Origin: Paralichthys olivaceus
Taxonomy: Eukaryota; Chordata; Actinopteri; Pleuronectiformes; Paralichthyidae
Assembly (NCBI RefSeq): GCF_024713975.1
Contig: NC_091108.1
Span: 9,531,001 to 9,595,000 of the forward strand
Length of the DNA: 64,000 nt
Direction of reading: 5' to 3'
Shown here: positions 47,015 through 57,453 of the stretch, piece after piece
Layout of the letters: the number at the start of each line of letters is the position of its first letter
How positions within the stretch are numbered: the stretch's first letter is position 1
Notes under the pieces: model-generated
Seen by the model: only the letters and a program-made list of their open reading frames with translations
Databases searched by the model: none
Told to the model about the DNA's origin: nothing
Made by a program: the position numbers and the translations under genes

Positions 47015-48088
47015 TTAGGCTCTTGTATTAGATTCAGTATTTCTCTCTGTAACGGAGACTTTCTTATGTTGCACGACCAGTTTCTGGCTTCCTTGTAACT
47101 TGGGTGTTGCCATAGAAACTTGGGTGTGGCCATAGAAATCCTCTTTTGATCCTGTTGAACCAAGTGAACCCATCGCAAAACTCGGAGCCCTCATCTCAAA
47201 GCCCTGACCTCTGACCTCCAAGCCCTGACCACTGACCCCAAGGCCCTGCTCTGTGGAATCCTGTCCCTGAAAATGTCCCCCTGTCTGAATAAATCCCTGC
47301 ACAAACTGTCCACCTTGCTGTCCAGCGGTGGACCCATTCTCCACCAGGAACACCTTCCTGGACCTGGAGATAGTTCCCTGCGAAAGGCCTTGGGCCATCT
47401 GACCCATGGCTCCATCCACTCCTACTTGCCTGTCTACGAGGACCACACCCTGAGAACCTTGGTGACCACCAACCTGCACCAGCCCCTGACTCATCCCCTG
47501 ACTCAGCCCAACTTCAGCTACTTGACCCACCACCTGCTGCTGGGCGCCTCCAGCCACAAGCATCATCTGGGGCTGTGACTCGACTACGTACATGGGTGCA
47601 GCAGTGTAGTACATAGTGGGTTGCTGTATGAGCAGGGTCTGACTGGGAATCATCATCTTGTCCTGGACTTGCACGTTAGAAACCTGGGCTCTCTCAGTAA
47701 TTAACTCCTCCTGTGAGATCGTGGAGGATCCGGTTGCTACATTGGAGATGTCCACAGCGTTGACATGGACACGGTCCCTGTCCCTGATCGATTCTGTGTG
47801 AGTGTGGACATGTGTGTGGGAGGAGGTGGAGGGCCTGACTGGAGACACCGGTCTTGGTGAGGAGATGGACACATCTGCATTCGATAACTGGGTCACGATG
47901 GTTGATCCTTGACAAATATCTGCCAGGGTTTTGAATTTAGGCCCAAGGTCGTTGAGGAAGGCGAGATCATTATCGTTCTCGAGAAGACTACAGCAACCTA
48001 CAGAACCTGCCAGAGACTCCTGACCCTCATAGTCATAGACCAGCAGTCCATCCTTCTGCTGGGACTGTTGTGAGGCATGGTTTGCTTT
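47015..48088 (-). CDS. dsg2: Desmoglein exon 14, cytoplasmic tail
   Basis: Residues 756-1112. It starts [20 protein letters not shown], the intracellular cadherin segment that binds plakoglobin, through [13 protein letters not shown]. It then runs into a Gln/Gly/Val-rich region with loose repeats such as [26 protein letters not shown] and [12 protein letters not shown], the likely counterpart of the desmoglein repeat-unit domain. It ends [11 protein letters not shown] and stop. The acceptor is TTTGCAG. Confidence 0.93.
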   Translation of the reverse strand, partial: KANHASQQSQQKDGLLVYDYEGQESLAGSVGCCSLLENDNDLAFLNDLGPKFKTLADICQGSTIVTQLSNADVSISSPRPVSPVRPSTSSHTHVHTHTESIRDRDRVHVNAVDISNVATGSSTISQEELITERAQVSNVQVQDKMMIPSQTLLIQQPTMYYTAAPMYVVESQPQMMLVAGGAQQQVVGQVAEVGLSQGMSQGLVQVGGHQGSQGVVLVDRQVGVDGAMGQMAQGLSQGTISRSRKVFLVENGSTAGQQGGQFVQGFIQTGGHFQGQDSTEQGLGVSGQGLEVRGQGFEMRAPSFAMGSLGSTGSKEDFYGHTQVSMATPKLQGSQKLVVQHKKVSVTERNTESNTRA

Positions 48089-51000
48089 CTGCAAACAGAA
48101 CCAGAACAAGCATATGTGAATTGGACTTGAATATCAAGCTTCTATCATGATGAAAATTGTCTAATTACTATTTTAATTTGAAAACATAATAATCATCATC
48201 CAATGTACAAATTCTAACCTATCTCAATGAATAATTTAACTATTAAACTTCAATCAATTAAACGTAAATGTACTCACATTCACAAAGTACTCCTCCAGGA
48301 ACTGATCAGATAGAGCCATCCCATTATAGAACCCATCTCTGGAGAACCCTGATCCCGATTCATATCCTATCGTCTCTCTGTATCTGCGCCATTCCTCTTC
48401 TGTCATGAATCTATACATGCCAGTGACATCTCCTGCACCCACTGCTCCTCCACCCATTGCTCCTCCACCCACTGCTCCTCCACCCGCTGCTCCTCCGACT
48501 GTAATCACATCTTTCCGGTTGATGATGTTCATGTTCCCGGCCCTACCGTCGACTTCCACCGGGACATGTAGGAGAGGAACCTCCTGTAAGAACAAGTGAG
48601 ATTCCATCAGAGATTCAGTGTTTGAGAAGACTAGTGCAGTGCCCATTCTAAACCCGCCTGTTTGGAATGGGTTGTTTGCTTGACCTGTGGTAACACTGGT
48701 TGCAGTTTTCTTTCTGAAACTGAAACCTGTTTATTCAAATTGTATTAGTATCAAACATATTGCACGGCACTTTGAGTTTTTCACAAGACACATGCAAAGT
48801 GTGAAGCCGATACGATAACGGTTCTTGAGATGTGAGTTCCACATATAGACAGAAACACAGCTTTATGGAATTACTAGATAGATACATATTTTCTGAGCTA
48901 AATATATCTCTTCATTCAATAAAATCCATTCTCTGCTCTGGTCAAAGTACCTTGTCCTCTCCCTGTCCCTCAGTGTGATATGAAATCAACTGCTGTTTGG
49001 TATCAAATGGAATTGGCTTGAAAGCTCCTCCAGCTGCAGCACCTCCACACAGGCAGGACAACAGCAGCAGCGGCAACACTGAAAAAATAAACAACACAAC
49101 AGAATAAACTGTTACAGAGATCACATCTAAAAAACAATCAGCGAAATACTCTCATTCCAGAAAAAGATTGAACTCTGTGGAATAGATGCCGGAGCCATTT
49201 GTAACTCTCTCCTTCTTGCAGTAAATATCTCTCGACGTGCTACAACACGTCAGGTGAAACGCTCTTGTGCTGGAAAAGCTGCGGATCGTGATCAAAGTGC
49301 ACAACCAGAAAAAAGAAGAAAGATGAGTATAGTAACTCGACTCACGCAGCAGCAGCAGCAGCCCCAGGAGCAGCAGCAGGATCCCTCCAGCTCCCAAACC
49401 TATCGTCTTCGAACTGCGTGTCGTGCACACTTTGGTGTCCTTCTCGCACGTACACACGGTTACATCGATCATCTGAAGGTCACCACATGCTTTCCCTTGC
49501 TGGTCCTTGACCTCCACGGCCACTTGGTAGATACCTGGCCACAAGTCGGCGTTGTCTCTGAGAATTGCTGTGGTGGCTAAAAAAGGACGAGGACCATATT
49601 TAAAAGTAATAGATACATTTGACATTCTTTATTCAGACATTACGAAGGCGGCTGGACCCCTTTCATGACAGACTTGGAGGAAAGGTGTGGTAGATTGTTA
49701 CTTTAATTGGTTTTGTGTGTTCTGAGTGTCCCAGTAATCCATGCCCACTATTAAAAATGCGTAATGCAGTGCAGTGAGGGTGGAAAAACCAAATGGAGTT
49801 TGGTGTATTGCAAATATAGTGTAAACTGCTTACTATACTCTCAGTGGTTGATTACTATAAATAAATTGCATAGCTTCTGATCATCCCAGTACTTGAGGGA
49901 GTGGTAACACTGAGCAGTAAATTACTGACAGAGCCGGTAAAAACTGATAAATGATCACTATTGTCCAAACATGTATGAAAGATGAAAACTGTAAGGGCCT
50001 ATCTGATCACTACAGCCAAATTATTTTAAAAACATTTGTATAGCTTTATGTCCCAAGCTTTATGATCTGTAAAGAAGGTTGATTACTATATCCCTGATCA
50101 CTATAAGCAGTTTCCACTGTATACGAAATGAAATGTGCAGAAGTGCAGCTATTCTACGACCCTAAAATATAACGTTCAGTGTTTGTCACAGAATTCAGTT
50201 CAATCTATGGTGGTATCGGTGGTTGCACATGCAGAAGGGGCACTCTAACAGGCAACAGATACCGAGTGACAGGCACAGAGACAGCCGTAAGAGAAGTTCT
50301 CCCAGGAGAGAGAGAACTGCATTTTGGGCACAGCTGAAACTATGAGGTTCAACTGTCTGCTTTGATGGCAACAACTTTATGGCACAAACGAGGTCAAGAC
50401 AAATAGCGGTGCACACAGCTACACAATGCAACAACAGAGCAAACAACTAAGTTATGTTAATATGAGTAGCATAACATTTTTTGGGGAATCATTATGAAAA
50501 TGTGAATTTACACCTGATAGAAACAGTGATGAACAACATAAACTATGTAAACATGTTTTTTGCAACAAATGTAAACAACATGAAACCACTGAAATAAAAA
50601 GTAAAGACTAGCGCTGAATGCAGAATTTGTTCATATATATATATATATAAATATAAACCTTGAAGAGAAAAGCCCCCATTAAACAGTGATTTGCTGACAC
50701 TTTAATGACCACCAACTTCCCTTTTCACGTCCTCTCACCATTAAAATGCTCCACCGTCCATTTCCCCTTACTCTTGTCCTCAATCACTGTGAACTCGAAC
50801 GGCACTGAATTGGGGAACTCGTCCTCGTCCACGGCTGTGGCGTAGAGGACGTTCTCCTCGAGGCACAGAGTGTGAACTGTTGTCGTCAGTTTTGGGCAGT
50901 GATCATTGAAGTCCTCCACCTGAATGGCTATGGTGCCTGTGGCAGTTTTTGAGGGATTATCTGAAAGAAAGGGATAAGAGAAAAGCGATATTAGCATTAA

Positions 51001-54000
51001 CCTACTCATCACCATATGTAGTATGTCCATGTGGGAATAATGACAGATTTACAGAACTCACCATCGGTCATACATATAATTTCAGCATAATATGTTCCAT
51101 TGACCAAGAATTTGGACTCTCTGTCAGGTAGTTTATTGAGCCTGATATCTGCTGTCTTCTCATCTATGATCAACCAGTTGTCATCATCGCGGATTTTTGC
51201 ATATCTGAAAATGTGGAAATACAAACACATGTAAATCCAGAGACACAAAGACATACTGTAAATGCACTGTTGTGTTGCGTATATGCACTGTTTCTTTCAC
51301 TACTGGGTGGTTGTACCTGACGTTGGTGGCTGTCAGCAGTGTGTCACTGTCGGTAGCAGCGTAGTTAGTGATGATCTCTTTGAGGGAGATGGAGCTGTGG
51401 TCCTCAGAGATGGTCACCACTTTCACACCTGGCACAAAACGGGGCCCTTCCTTTTGATTGACCACATTAATTTTGACAGGGTAGGATTTTTGGCCGATAG
51501 ATCCTGACATTTGGGTGCTACCAAAATTGTACTGCGCTTTGTTGGAGACGCCCACACCCAAGTTGACGACCTTTAGTTCCTCATAGTCCAGCGCCTGTGG
51601 ATTCAAGGATAATGCGTAAAATCACATTAGCTTTAATAAAAAAAAGTTACTCAAACTGCTGAACAGATTACCACAATGAACTTTGCGGAACAATGTGGTG
51701 TGAGTCAAGGAGATTTTGGGGCAGATCTATCAGAATAATTTGTGAATCTTGCTGAAAAACAAATCAGACATATTAAGCAGGTTGGTATCTATGAGTGTGT
51801 GCAGTTTCATACTGATCCAAATTAATATCTGGATCTATTGCACTTAAATGTGATTTTATAGGTTGCTGTATGGTAACAAACAGGGATGGAAACCTGTCAC
51901 TACCACCAATGTGTAGGCTTGTTTTAATTTCAAGGGCTGTTGGCCCGTATTCACTCTACTGAGTGAGTGCAATTGCAGTTTTTACCTTGTTAACCGTGAT
52001 GATTCCCTCGTTGGTCTTGGCATCAGTAGTGATACTGAAATAGCCTGCCTCGTTCCCTGAAACGATTTCATAGACAGCATTCCAGTTGTCAGTGTGAATC
52101 ATATCCATGTCAATGGCTTGAATCCTCAACACTTCGGTGTTAATAGTGTTTTCCTGTATGCTCCCTTCATACTGCAAAATAAAATCCAAATCAGCCGTTA
52201 CTGTCAAGCACAAAAAAGTATAAACTGAAAAACAGAACGGAGGTGTGGAAAGTATGGTGCCACACCCACCATTTCTTTCTCCAAGGTCGGCACATTGTCA
52301 TTTATGTCCTTAATTTTGATCACAACTTCTCCATCTCCTGAGATTCCTCCTTGTCCGTTCATGTCAGTGGCTCTGATCATCAACTTGTAAGTATCTTTTA
52401 TCTGAAAGAAAAATCAGAGAAAAACTTAAAATTATTCTTTCTTAATATTTGGTTAATATTGACTGTGATCCAACAGGGAATTTTGTTTATGGAGAAAAAT
52501 AGGTCATATTTATTTTGTGAGGTGATGCTAATTTACTGTATTGATACAAATAACCATCACACTCAAATCAGACAGGTCCATGTCTGATTTATCAAAATAA
52601 GAGCTAATGGAAAAATATATCAATGGTGTAATAATGAGATTCACTATAGCTTCTTTCAGACATGCACTGGACGTTTTCTTTAATTTTTCTGGAGCGGCTT
52701 TATGTGAGAACACAAATGTCAGAGTCAGTGGCTCCAAACATTTTCCTGAACTTTTCCTGCCAGCCCCCTAGTGAAACTTGTGAGTGAGCCCATGTGAGAA
52801 TACAGCAGACAAAGGTCTGGAAAATTCAGTCAGAGGGTTTTTTTTTTTGAAAATGCGAACAATGCAAAACTGAACAAAACAAATGAATACAAATATCTCA
52901 GGATGAAAAACTGTCGTAGACGCTGATGAAGAGCTTTTGGTGAGAAGAACTGCCAAAGTTCTATAAAACCTGTGATTTCCGCATTCAAATTCATACATCA
53001 TGTCCTACCTCCTGCATACTCTGCATTTTGCGTGTTTTTTCTCCATGTGTGAAAGCAACCCATGTGACACTGACACAGACCTGAGAGGGCAGTGAAGGGC
53101 CTCACCTCCCTATCCAGCGTCGTCTGTTTCACCATGACGTCTCCAGTTTCAGAGTTGATGTAGAACATCCCATCCTTGTTACTCTCCTGGACAATGCTAT
53201 AGAAGAGTTTTGTGTGGAGTGTGTTCTCTTGATCGGCATCAGTAGCATTCACTCTCATGACAAAAGTACCTAGACGGGAAAGAAATAATGCAGATGATTG
53301 AGTACAGATAAGCCTTTGTTTTTCAGAACCATCTCACCGTGAAGCGTCTTCAAATACCTGCTGCACTGGATTCACTGACAGATCCGACCTGCTGAGGCTT
53401 AATGACTGGTGGGCAGTCATTCACGTCCTCAACAGTGATTTTAAGATCAATAGGTTCCTCAGCTGGTATCCCGTTTTTAAACCTGGCCATACCTTTTAAC
53501 TACAACAAAAGAAACCACAATTATTTGACCGTGTGCTCACTGTACACCTTGACCTGTAAGTGCTTTATACTGTGCAAACAGGATGGGTGAGAGCTCTCAC
53601 ATTATATTCGGCGCGCTCCTCTCGGTCCAGAATTGAATGGATTTTAACTAAACCATTTTCATGGTTGACAGAAAATACTCTGTAAGGCGGTTTATCAACA
53701 CCAGGCCCTGATATAGAGTATACTATTGTCTCGTTGTACTCCTTATCAGAGCGAATCTGAAACACAAACACAGAAACACAATGAATCCACCTGTTCTGGA
53801 AAAGTGTTCAAAGATAGTTTATTACAAGGTTAAATTTCCAATGTTGTTGGTTTGTTTGTCTTAATTTCGAATTATTGTCATTTGGATAATAATGAAGCAT
53901 GTGACGTATATAGTTATCTAAAGTTTGGCATTCAAAGTGTTTTCGCCCAGATGAGAGCAACCATAAACAGATCATTACGGTCTGTTGGCAATAAACATCA

Positions 54001-55605
54001 CTTAATTAAATCCAACGATTACAACATCAGATCCTAAAACTTGAAGTAATATCCAGAGATATAAGACTAGATAACAACAGACAGTAGGTGTGTGTGTGTG
54101 TAAACATCTGAACAAAGATCAGAACCTGTTCTCACACATACTCAGTCTACGCCAGGCTTTTCAAAAATCAAACGATAAAAACCAGCGAAGTGGAAAATAT
54201 CCTTCACGATTACTCAAATTTAACACACAACAAGTGTGTACATGAATGTTGGGCTTTATATGTTATTATCTGTTTTAAAATGATTGTAAAAGAGGAAGTT
54301 GGCTACACACTTTGGCGATACTCTCCAGGCCGGTGTAGTCGTGGTTCTCCTTCAGCTTTCTGGGGGCAATGATCCATTCTCTTCTCTGTCTATGTAACCA
54401 GGGTCCATTTCCTTCTGCTGCCACAGTATCCAGCTGCAGGTAAACAAAGAGAGTTTCGCTGTTATTAATGTGTAATGATACAAATTCATGTGACACATTG
54501 TTGAGTGACACATGTTACTTAAGGCATTTGTTTGTCTGTCTGGGTGTTTGCAGCATAACACAACAACGCCTGGACGGTTTAACACAACACTTGGTGGAAG
54601 GATGTGGTGTGGGTCACAGAGGAACCTTTTCAATGTTAGTGCAGATCCAGCAATTTTCTGTTCACAGATTCACTCTGTGGCATTTGTATTAAGAAGGTGG
54701 ACATTTTCACCTCCACCAAGGACGTTTTGTCTCAGAGGCGGAACTTAAAATCTTAAATCTTTCTTAAACATTCCCAGTTGTTTTTTAAAAAAAAAAAAAA
54801 AATTATTTCCCAGGAAAAAAATGTGTGGATCTTAAAGGAAATAAAACAAACATGTCATTGAGTGTGAGAAATTTGGTTGGACTTAATTGAACTGAACTTA
54901 ATTATTGGGTCTTGACAGACAGACAGATAGACAGACAGACAGATAGATAGATAGATAGAGATAGGAAAATAGATCTCAGATCTCAGGCACAGACTGTGGT
55001 TTTAGTTTTTTTACTTATATGTTACAAACTACAAATAATTATTTTACTTCCAATGAATATAAAACTTTTAATTAAGTGTTAAATAAATGATCAGTCGCCA
55101 TTCCTCTTATTTAAATTGCATTTTGAAAGTGAACATTCTTTTCATCAATATTTAATCCTCACCATATTAAATATACATCACAATTATCTGGAAGCTTGAA
55201 ACTTCTTCCTCTATAACGTGAGATAAACTATTAGACCCTTCTCACAGCTTGAATCGACCATGACTATGTGGCCTTGACATTTTCTCTTCCCTCTGTATTC
55301 AGGTACTTAAGAAACTGTGTGTGTGAGGAGGAAATAAAGGCAGATCTGTGCGCTCCCCCTCCACCGCACAATTGACAGTTAACATGGAGGGTGCGCATTA
55401 ACTTTCCCCTCGCTATGCGTAAACTCGATGGTTCAACTTTGACTGCACAGACAAGTATGTACGGTCACAGGAGAGCGGCTCCACCCGTCCTGACTTGTAT
55501 TCTAAGCGATCAGGGAACTTCTGTGTAACATGTAGTGGATCGAGGACTCACCGTTAAGCAGAACAGCAGCAGGATAAAAACGCAGCACCTCAGCAGCGGA
55601 GCCAT
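47015..55605 (-). CDS. dsg2: Desmoglein-like desmosomal cadherin, full gene span
   Basis: Fourteen exons on the minus strand in transcript order: 55552-55605, 54311-54433, 53601-53756, 53358-53499, 53106-53269, 52270-52401, 51986-52171, 51317-51594, 51062-51204, 50739-50960, 49346-49576, 48951-49078, 48278-48583 and 47015-48088. They total 3339 bases and encode 1112 residues. Desmogleins are calcium-dependent adhesion proteins of desmosomes that bind plakoglobin and plakophilin inside the cell. Seen: signal peptide 1-18, an 18-residue propeptide ending RQRR, a mature N-terminus EWIIAPRKL with the adhesive Trp at position 2, four cadherin repeats plus the membrane-proximal domain, a transmembrane segment at about 591-620, and a plakoglobin-binding segment with LVYDYEGQ and [14 protein letters not shown] long Gly/Gln-rich tail follows. 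Length is close to human DSG2 (about 1,118). The single copy and the long tail favour dsg2; one-to-one orthology is inferred. Confidence 0.93.
48278..48583 (-). CDS. dsg2: Desmoglein exon 13
   Basis: Residues 654-755, from [13 protein letters not shown] to QFLEEYFVN, phase 0 on both sides. It contains a Gly-rich run of about 23 residues encoded by a 15-base tandem repeat, then [20 protein letters not shown], part of the catenin-binding region. Confidence 0.93.
48430..48494 (-). repeat. dsg2: Coding 15-base tandem repeat ([10 protein letters not shown])
   Basis: About four tandem 15-base units, each encoding G-G-G-A-V or a close variant, inside desmoglein exon 13. Units differ by one or two bases. 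Unit number changes would keep the frame. Confidence 0.85.
48625..48733 (-). repeat. Dispersed repeat with hairpin, copy 2
   Basis: Reverse-orientation match to 13935-14033, including the CCCATTC..GAATGGG hairpin core, which here carries a few arm mismatches. It lies in the desmoglein intron between exons 12 and 13, about 42 bases upstream (transcript sense) of the exon 13 acceptor. Confidence 0.8.
48951..49078 (-). CDS. dsg2: Desmoglein exon 12
   Basis: Completes the transmembrane stretch with [12 protein letters not shown] and continues to the juxtamembrane [18 protein letters not shown] and GEDK. The codon split at the 5' boundary (one base from exon 11, two here) gives Leu. Confidence 0.93.
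49346..49576 (-). CDS. dsg2: Desmoglein exon 11
   Basis: Membrane-proximal extracellular domain: [20 protein letters not shown], then [20 protein letters not shown] and [10 protein letters not shown], cysteine-rich as in desmogleins, then the start of the membrane helix [18 protein letters not shown]. It ends in phase 1 at GTGAGT. Confidence 0.94.
49577..50738 (-). other. Desmoglein intron 10
   Basis: A 1.2 kb intron with a short TA microsatellite at about 50634-50649. I see no exon or recognisable repeat family in the rest. Confidence 0.75.
50739..50960 (-). CDS. dsg2: Desmoglein exon 10
   Basis: Contains the linker [11 protein letters not shown] and then [20 protein letters not shown] to WTVEHFN. 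This is the boundary between cadherin repeat 4 and the membrane-proximal domain. DFNDHCP is the desmoglein-type variant of the calcium linker. Confidence 0.93.
51062..51204 (-). CDS. dsg2: Desmoglein exon 9
   Basis: Encodes [20 protein letters not shown], then [20 protein letters not shown], late cadherin repeat 4 with an N-glycosylation sequon NGT. It ends in phase 1. Confidence 0.93.
51317..51594 (-). CDS. dsg2: Desmoglein exon 8
   Basis: Encodes [20 protein letters not shown], then the repeat 3/4 linker [15 protein letters not shown], then the start of repeat 4 to TATNV. It ends in phase 2 at GTACAA. Confidence 0.93.
51690..51965 (-). repeat. Abundant teleost dispersed repeat, fragment
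   Basis: On the plus strand it carries TTTGTGAATCTTGCTGAAAA, GGTATCTATGAGTGTGTGCA, ATATCTGGATCT and the typical end block TTCACTCTACTGAGTGAGTG. It fills most of the 391-base desmoglein intron 7 and ends about 20 bases from the exon 7 donor. Strand is given relative to the host gene; the element itself runs in plus orientation. Confidence 0.75.
51986..52171 (-). CDS. dsg2: Desmoglein exon 7
   Basis: Sixty-two codons, phase 0 on both sides: [20 protein letters not shown] to [13 protein letters not shown], cadherin repeat 3. The desmocollin exon at 62679-62864 has the same 186-base length and position. Confidence 0.95.
52270..52401 (-). CDS. dsg2: Desmoglein exon 6
   Basis: Forty-four codons, phase 0: [19 protein letters not shown] to [13 protein letters not shown]. 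It ends cadherin repeat 2 and carries an intact DINDN calcium motif. Confidence 0.95.
52402..53105 (-). other. Desmoglein intron 5
   Basis: A 704-base intron. No repeat family or extra exon recognised. Confidence 0.75.
53106..53269 (-). CDS. dsg2: Desmoglein exon 5
   Basis: Encodes [20 protein letters not shown] to TTLDRE, the first half of cadherin repeat 2 with DADQEN and LDRE calcium-site motifs. Confidence 0.95.
53358..53499 (-). CDS. dsg2: Desmoglein exon 4
   Basis: Encodes [20 protein letters not shown], then [16 protein letters not shown]. This is the repeat 1/2 linker. The usual DxNDN motif reads D-V-N-D-C (Cys140), a change at a calcium-binding Asn. It ends in phase 1. Confidence 0.94.
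53601..53756 (-). CDS. dsg2: Desmoglein exon 3
   Basis: Fifty-two codons, phase 0: [20 protein letters not shown] to [11 protein letters not shown], the core of cadherin repeat 1. The desmocollin exon at 61608-61763 has the same 156-base length. Confidence 0.95.
54311..54433 (-). CDS. dsg2: Desmoglein exon 2, propeptide and cleavage site
   Basis: Residues 19-59. The propeptide [18 protein letters not shown] has a furin-type RQRR site, followed by [15 protein letters not shown], so Trp is residue 2 of the mature protein. This Trp inserts into the partner cadherin during strand swapping. Confidence 0.94.
54580..54740 (+). repeat. Abundant teleost dispersed repeat, fragments
   Basis: CACTTGGTGGAAGGATGTGG, then GTGCAGATCCAGCAATTTTC, then TTCACCTCCACCAAGGACG: diagnostic blocks of the same family as at 23857-24130. 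Confidence 0.7.
54915..54965. repeat. GACA/GATA microsatellite
   Basis: Tandem GACA units pass into GATA units within desmoglein intron 1. Confidence 0.9.
55552..55605 (-). CDS. dsg2: Desmoglein exon 1, signal peptide
   Basis: Residues 1-18, [18 protein letters not shown], a hydrophobic signal peptide. It ends in phase 0 at GTGAGTCC and joins in frame to the propeptide exon. The exon is short, but frame, signal character and donor all agree. Confidence 0.88.
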
Positions 55606-56013
55606 CGACTTGTTGGACAAATGGAAACTTGTTGAATCCAAACCGCTTCCTCTTCACTCTCTCTCTGTCTGTGTGTGTCTGTGGGTGTGTATTGTTGGTT
55701 CAGACCTCGACCCTGGCGCAGTGCAGGAAGAAATGTTACAGAGGAGGCGGCTCCTCCCTGGTTTGATTGCTCACAAGCTCCTGCTGATAACAAGAGGAGG
55801 AGGAGGAAGAGGAGGGAGGTGGTTGTTGTGTCCTCTTTGTGCGTAGCTGTGATGTTTGTGTGTGTGTGTGCAGTCTATTGTCTACAGCCTGGTGGAAAGA
55901 AAACAGCAAGATAGACTGAACTAAAGAGGAAATCCCCCCCCGGCATGCTTTCTTTTTCATTACTGTCAAAATTACATTATTATTCTGTTATCATGAATTT
56001 CCTTTTGCACATT

Positions 56014-56100
<87 letters not shown>
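56014..56100. repeat. (TCTA)n microsatellite
   Basis: About 22 uninterrupted tetranucleotide units. Confidence 0.97.
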
Positions 56101-56102
<2 letters not shown>

Positions 56103-56177
56103 ACTAACTTATACTATAAGTAATACTAGTAATAATAATAATAATAATAATAAGTAATAACTAATACTATATATATA

Positions 56178-56192
56178 CCTGCAGATGTATAA

Positions 56193-56239
<47 letters not shown>

Positions 56240-56302
56240 TTAATATATTTATAGCACATACCATATATATATATATATATATGCACATTATACATCTGCA
56301 GG
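56178..56302. repeat. Large palindrome with TA-rich centre
   Basis: CCTGCAGATGTATAATGTGC at 56178-56197 and its exact complement at 56283-56302, both continuing into alternating TA, give arms of at least 30 bases around an AT-rich spacer. It could extrude as a cruciform. Confidence 0.9.
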
Positions 56303-56343
56303 AAATCATCCAGTGCCACTACACTCTTATTTAGAGATTAAAA

Positions 56344-56371
56344 CAGTACTACTACTACTACTAACACTACC

Positions 56372-56402
<31 letters not shown>

Positions 56403-56422
56403 ATAATAATAATAATAATAAT
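56344..56422. repeat. ACT and TAA trinucleotide repeats
   Basis: Interrupted ACT/ACC units followed by about seven AAT units. Confidence 0.9.
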
Positions 56423-56439
56423 GATAATAACACTCACCT

Positions 56440-56930
56440 TTCAAAGCACAATTACAGAGTGCTTCATGCAAGAAAATAAATACAATTCAAGGACGAAAAT
56501 ATAATAAATAAACAGTAGGTAAAAACAGTAGGTAAAATAAAAGTAGAGATACATTTATATGTAAGTTCTGAAGTACTTCTACCAGTATAAATATTGTATT
56601 TAGTATTCTTTTAAAATACAATAATTCAAGAAAACAAACAACTTATTTTATTAAAAATGTCTTTTAAGAAAGGATTTCAAGTATGACACTGACTCCACCA
56701 GCCTCATTTCCTCAGGCAGGTCATTCCAGAGAATTGTTGCCCTGACTGCAAAGGCCTCTCTCCTTCAGGTCAGGTCTCTGGACCAGTGAGAAATGGCTTT
56801 TGCTCGAGGATCTCGAGCTACAAAGGTGCATGTGGAATTAAGAGGTCAAAAATACACAGGAGCCAGGTCATGAAGTGCTATGAAGGTCAACCAGGAGCCA
56901 GTGTAACGTGGCTGAAACAAGTGAAATAAA
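56440..56930. repeat. Probable dispersed repeat
   Basis: Contains CACCTTTCAAAGCACAATTA, GGCAGGTCATTCCAGAGAATT, CTGCAAAGGCCTCTCTCC and AGGTCATGAAGTGCTATGAAGG. This order resembles a widespread fish repeat (GATTCCACAGCC.. to CCGTGAAGGGCTCTGTAGG), although diverged. Limits are approximate. Confidence 0.5.
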
Positions 56931-57227
56931 CAGGTGATTTAGCCTCTAAATTAAAAAAACAAGGAGATAACGTTTGGATTTATCTGCCATGTATGATTGT
57001 GATGTTCAGTTTCTTGCATTGGAGCCTGATGCAAACCAGCTCTCTCACTCGTCTGCAAAACTTCTCCTTCACCTGTGAAATTCCCAAAGTACACCTCAGT
57101 TTCTGTGTTTGCCGCTTTGAAACATTCAGCTGCACACTGGACTGGAGTGTGTGCTAATGTGCGTGTGAGGATATTTTGGCCAGTCCTCACTTCTTTTTGC
57201 AAAGGGCTGTTTGAGGGTTGGACCAGG

Positions 57228-57253
57228 ATTAGGTTTAGGTTTAGGTTTAGGTG
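57228..57253. repeat. Telomere-like TTTAGG units
   Basis: Three tandem TTTAGG units preceded by GATTAGG, with scattered TTAGGGT-like strings up to about 57350. This is a degenerate interstitial telomere-like or simple repeat. Confidence 0.6.
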
Positions 57254-57366
57254 AACGTGTGATTAGGGTCTTGAGGGTTAAGACTCGGTCACTGTTAGGT
57301 TGGGAATGGATAGGGTTAGAGATTTAGTTGTGACAGTTAAGGTTAGGGTAAATGGCTATGGAATGC

Positions 57367-57368
<2 letters not shown>

Positions 57369-57450
<82 letters not shown>
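57369..57450. repeat. (TG)41 microsatellite
   Basis: Eighty-two bases of uninterrupted TG in the divergent intergenic region. Confidence 0.97.

Positions 57451-57453
<3 letters not shown>

Larger units (their letters stand above)
54434..55551 (-). other. Desmoglein intron 1
   Basis: A 1.1 kb intron. It contains a dispersed-repeat fragment (54580-54740), a poly-A at about 54786-54801 and a GATA/GACA-type microsatellite (54915-54965). Confidence 0.8.

Noticed and set aside
47273..47578. 101-codon plus-strand frame over desmoglein exon 14
   Set aside because: Shadow of the desmoglein tail, which is supported by the conserved intracellular segment and by exon phases.
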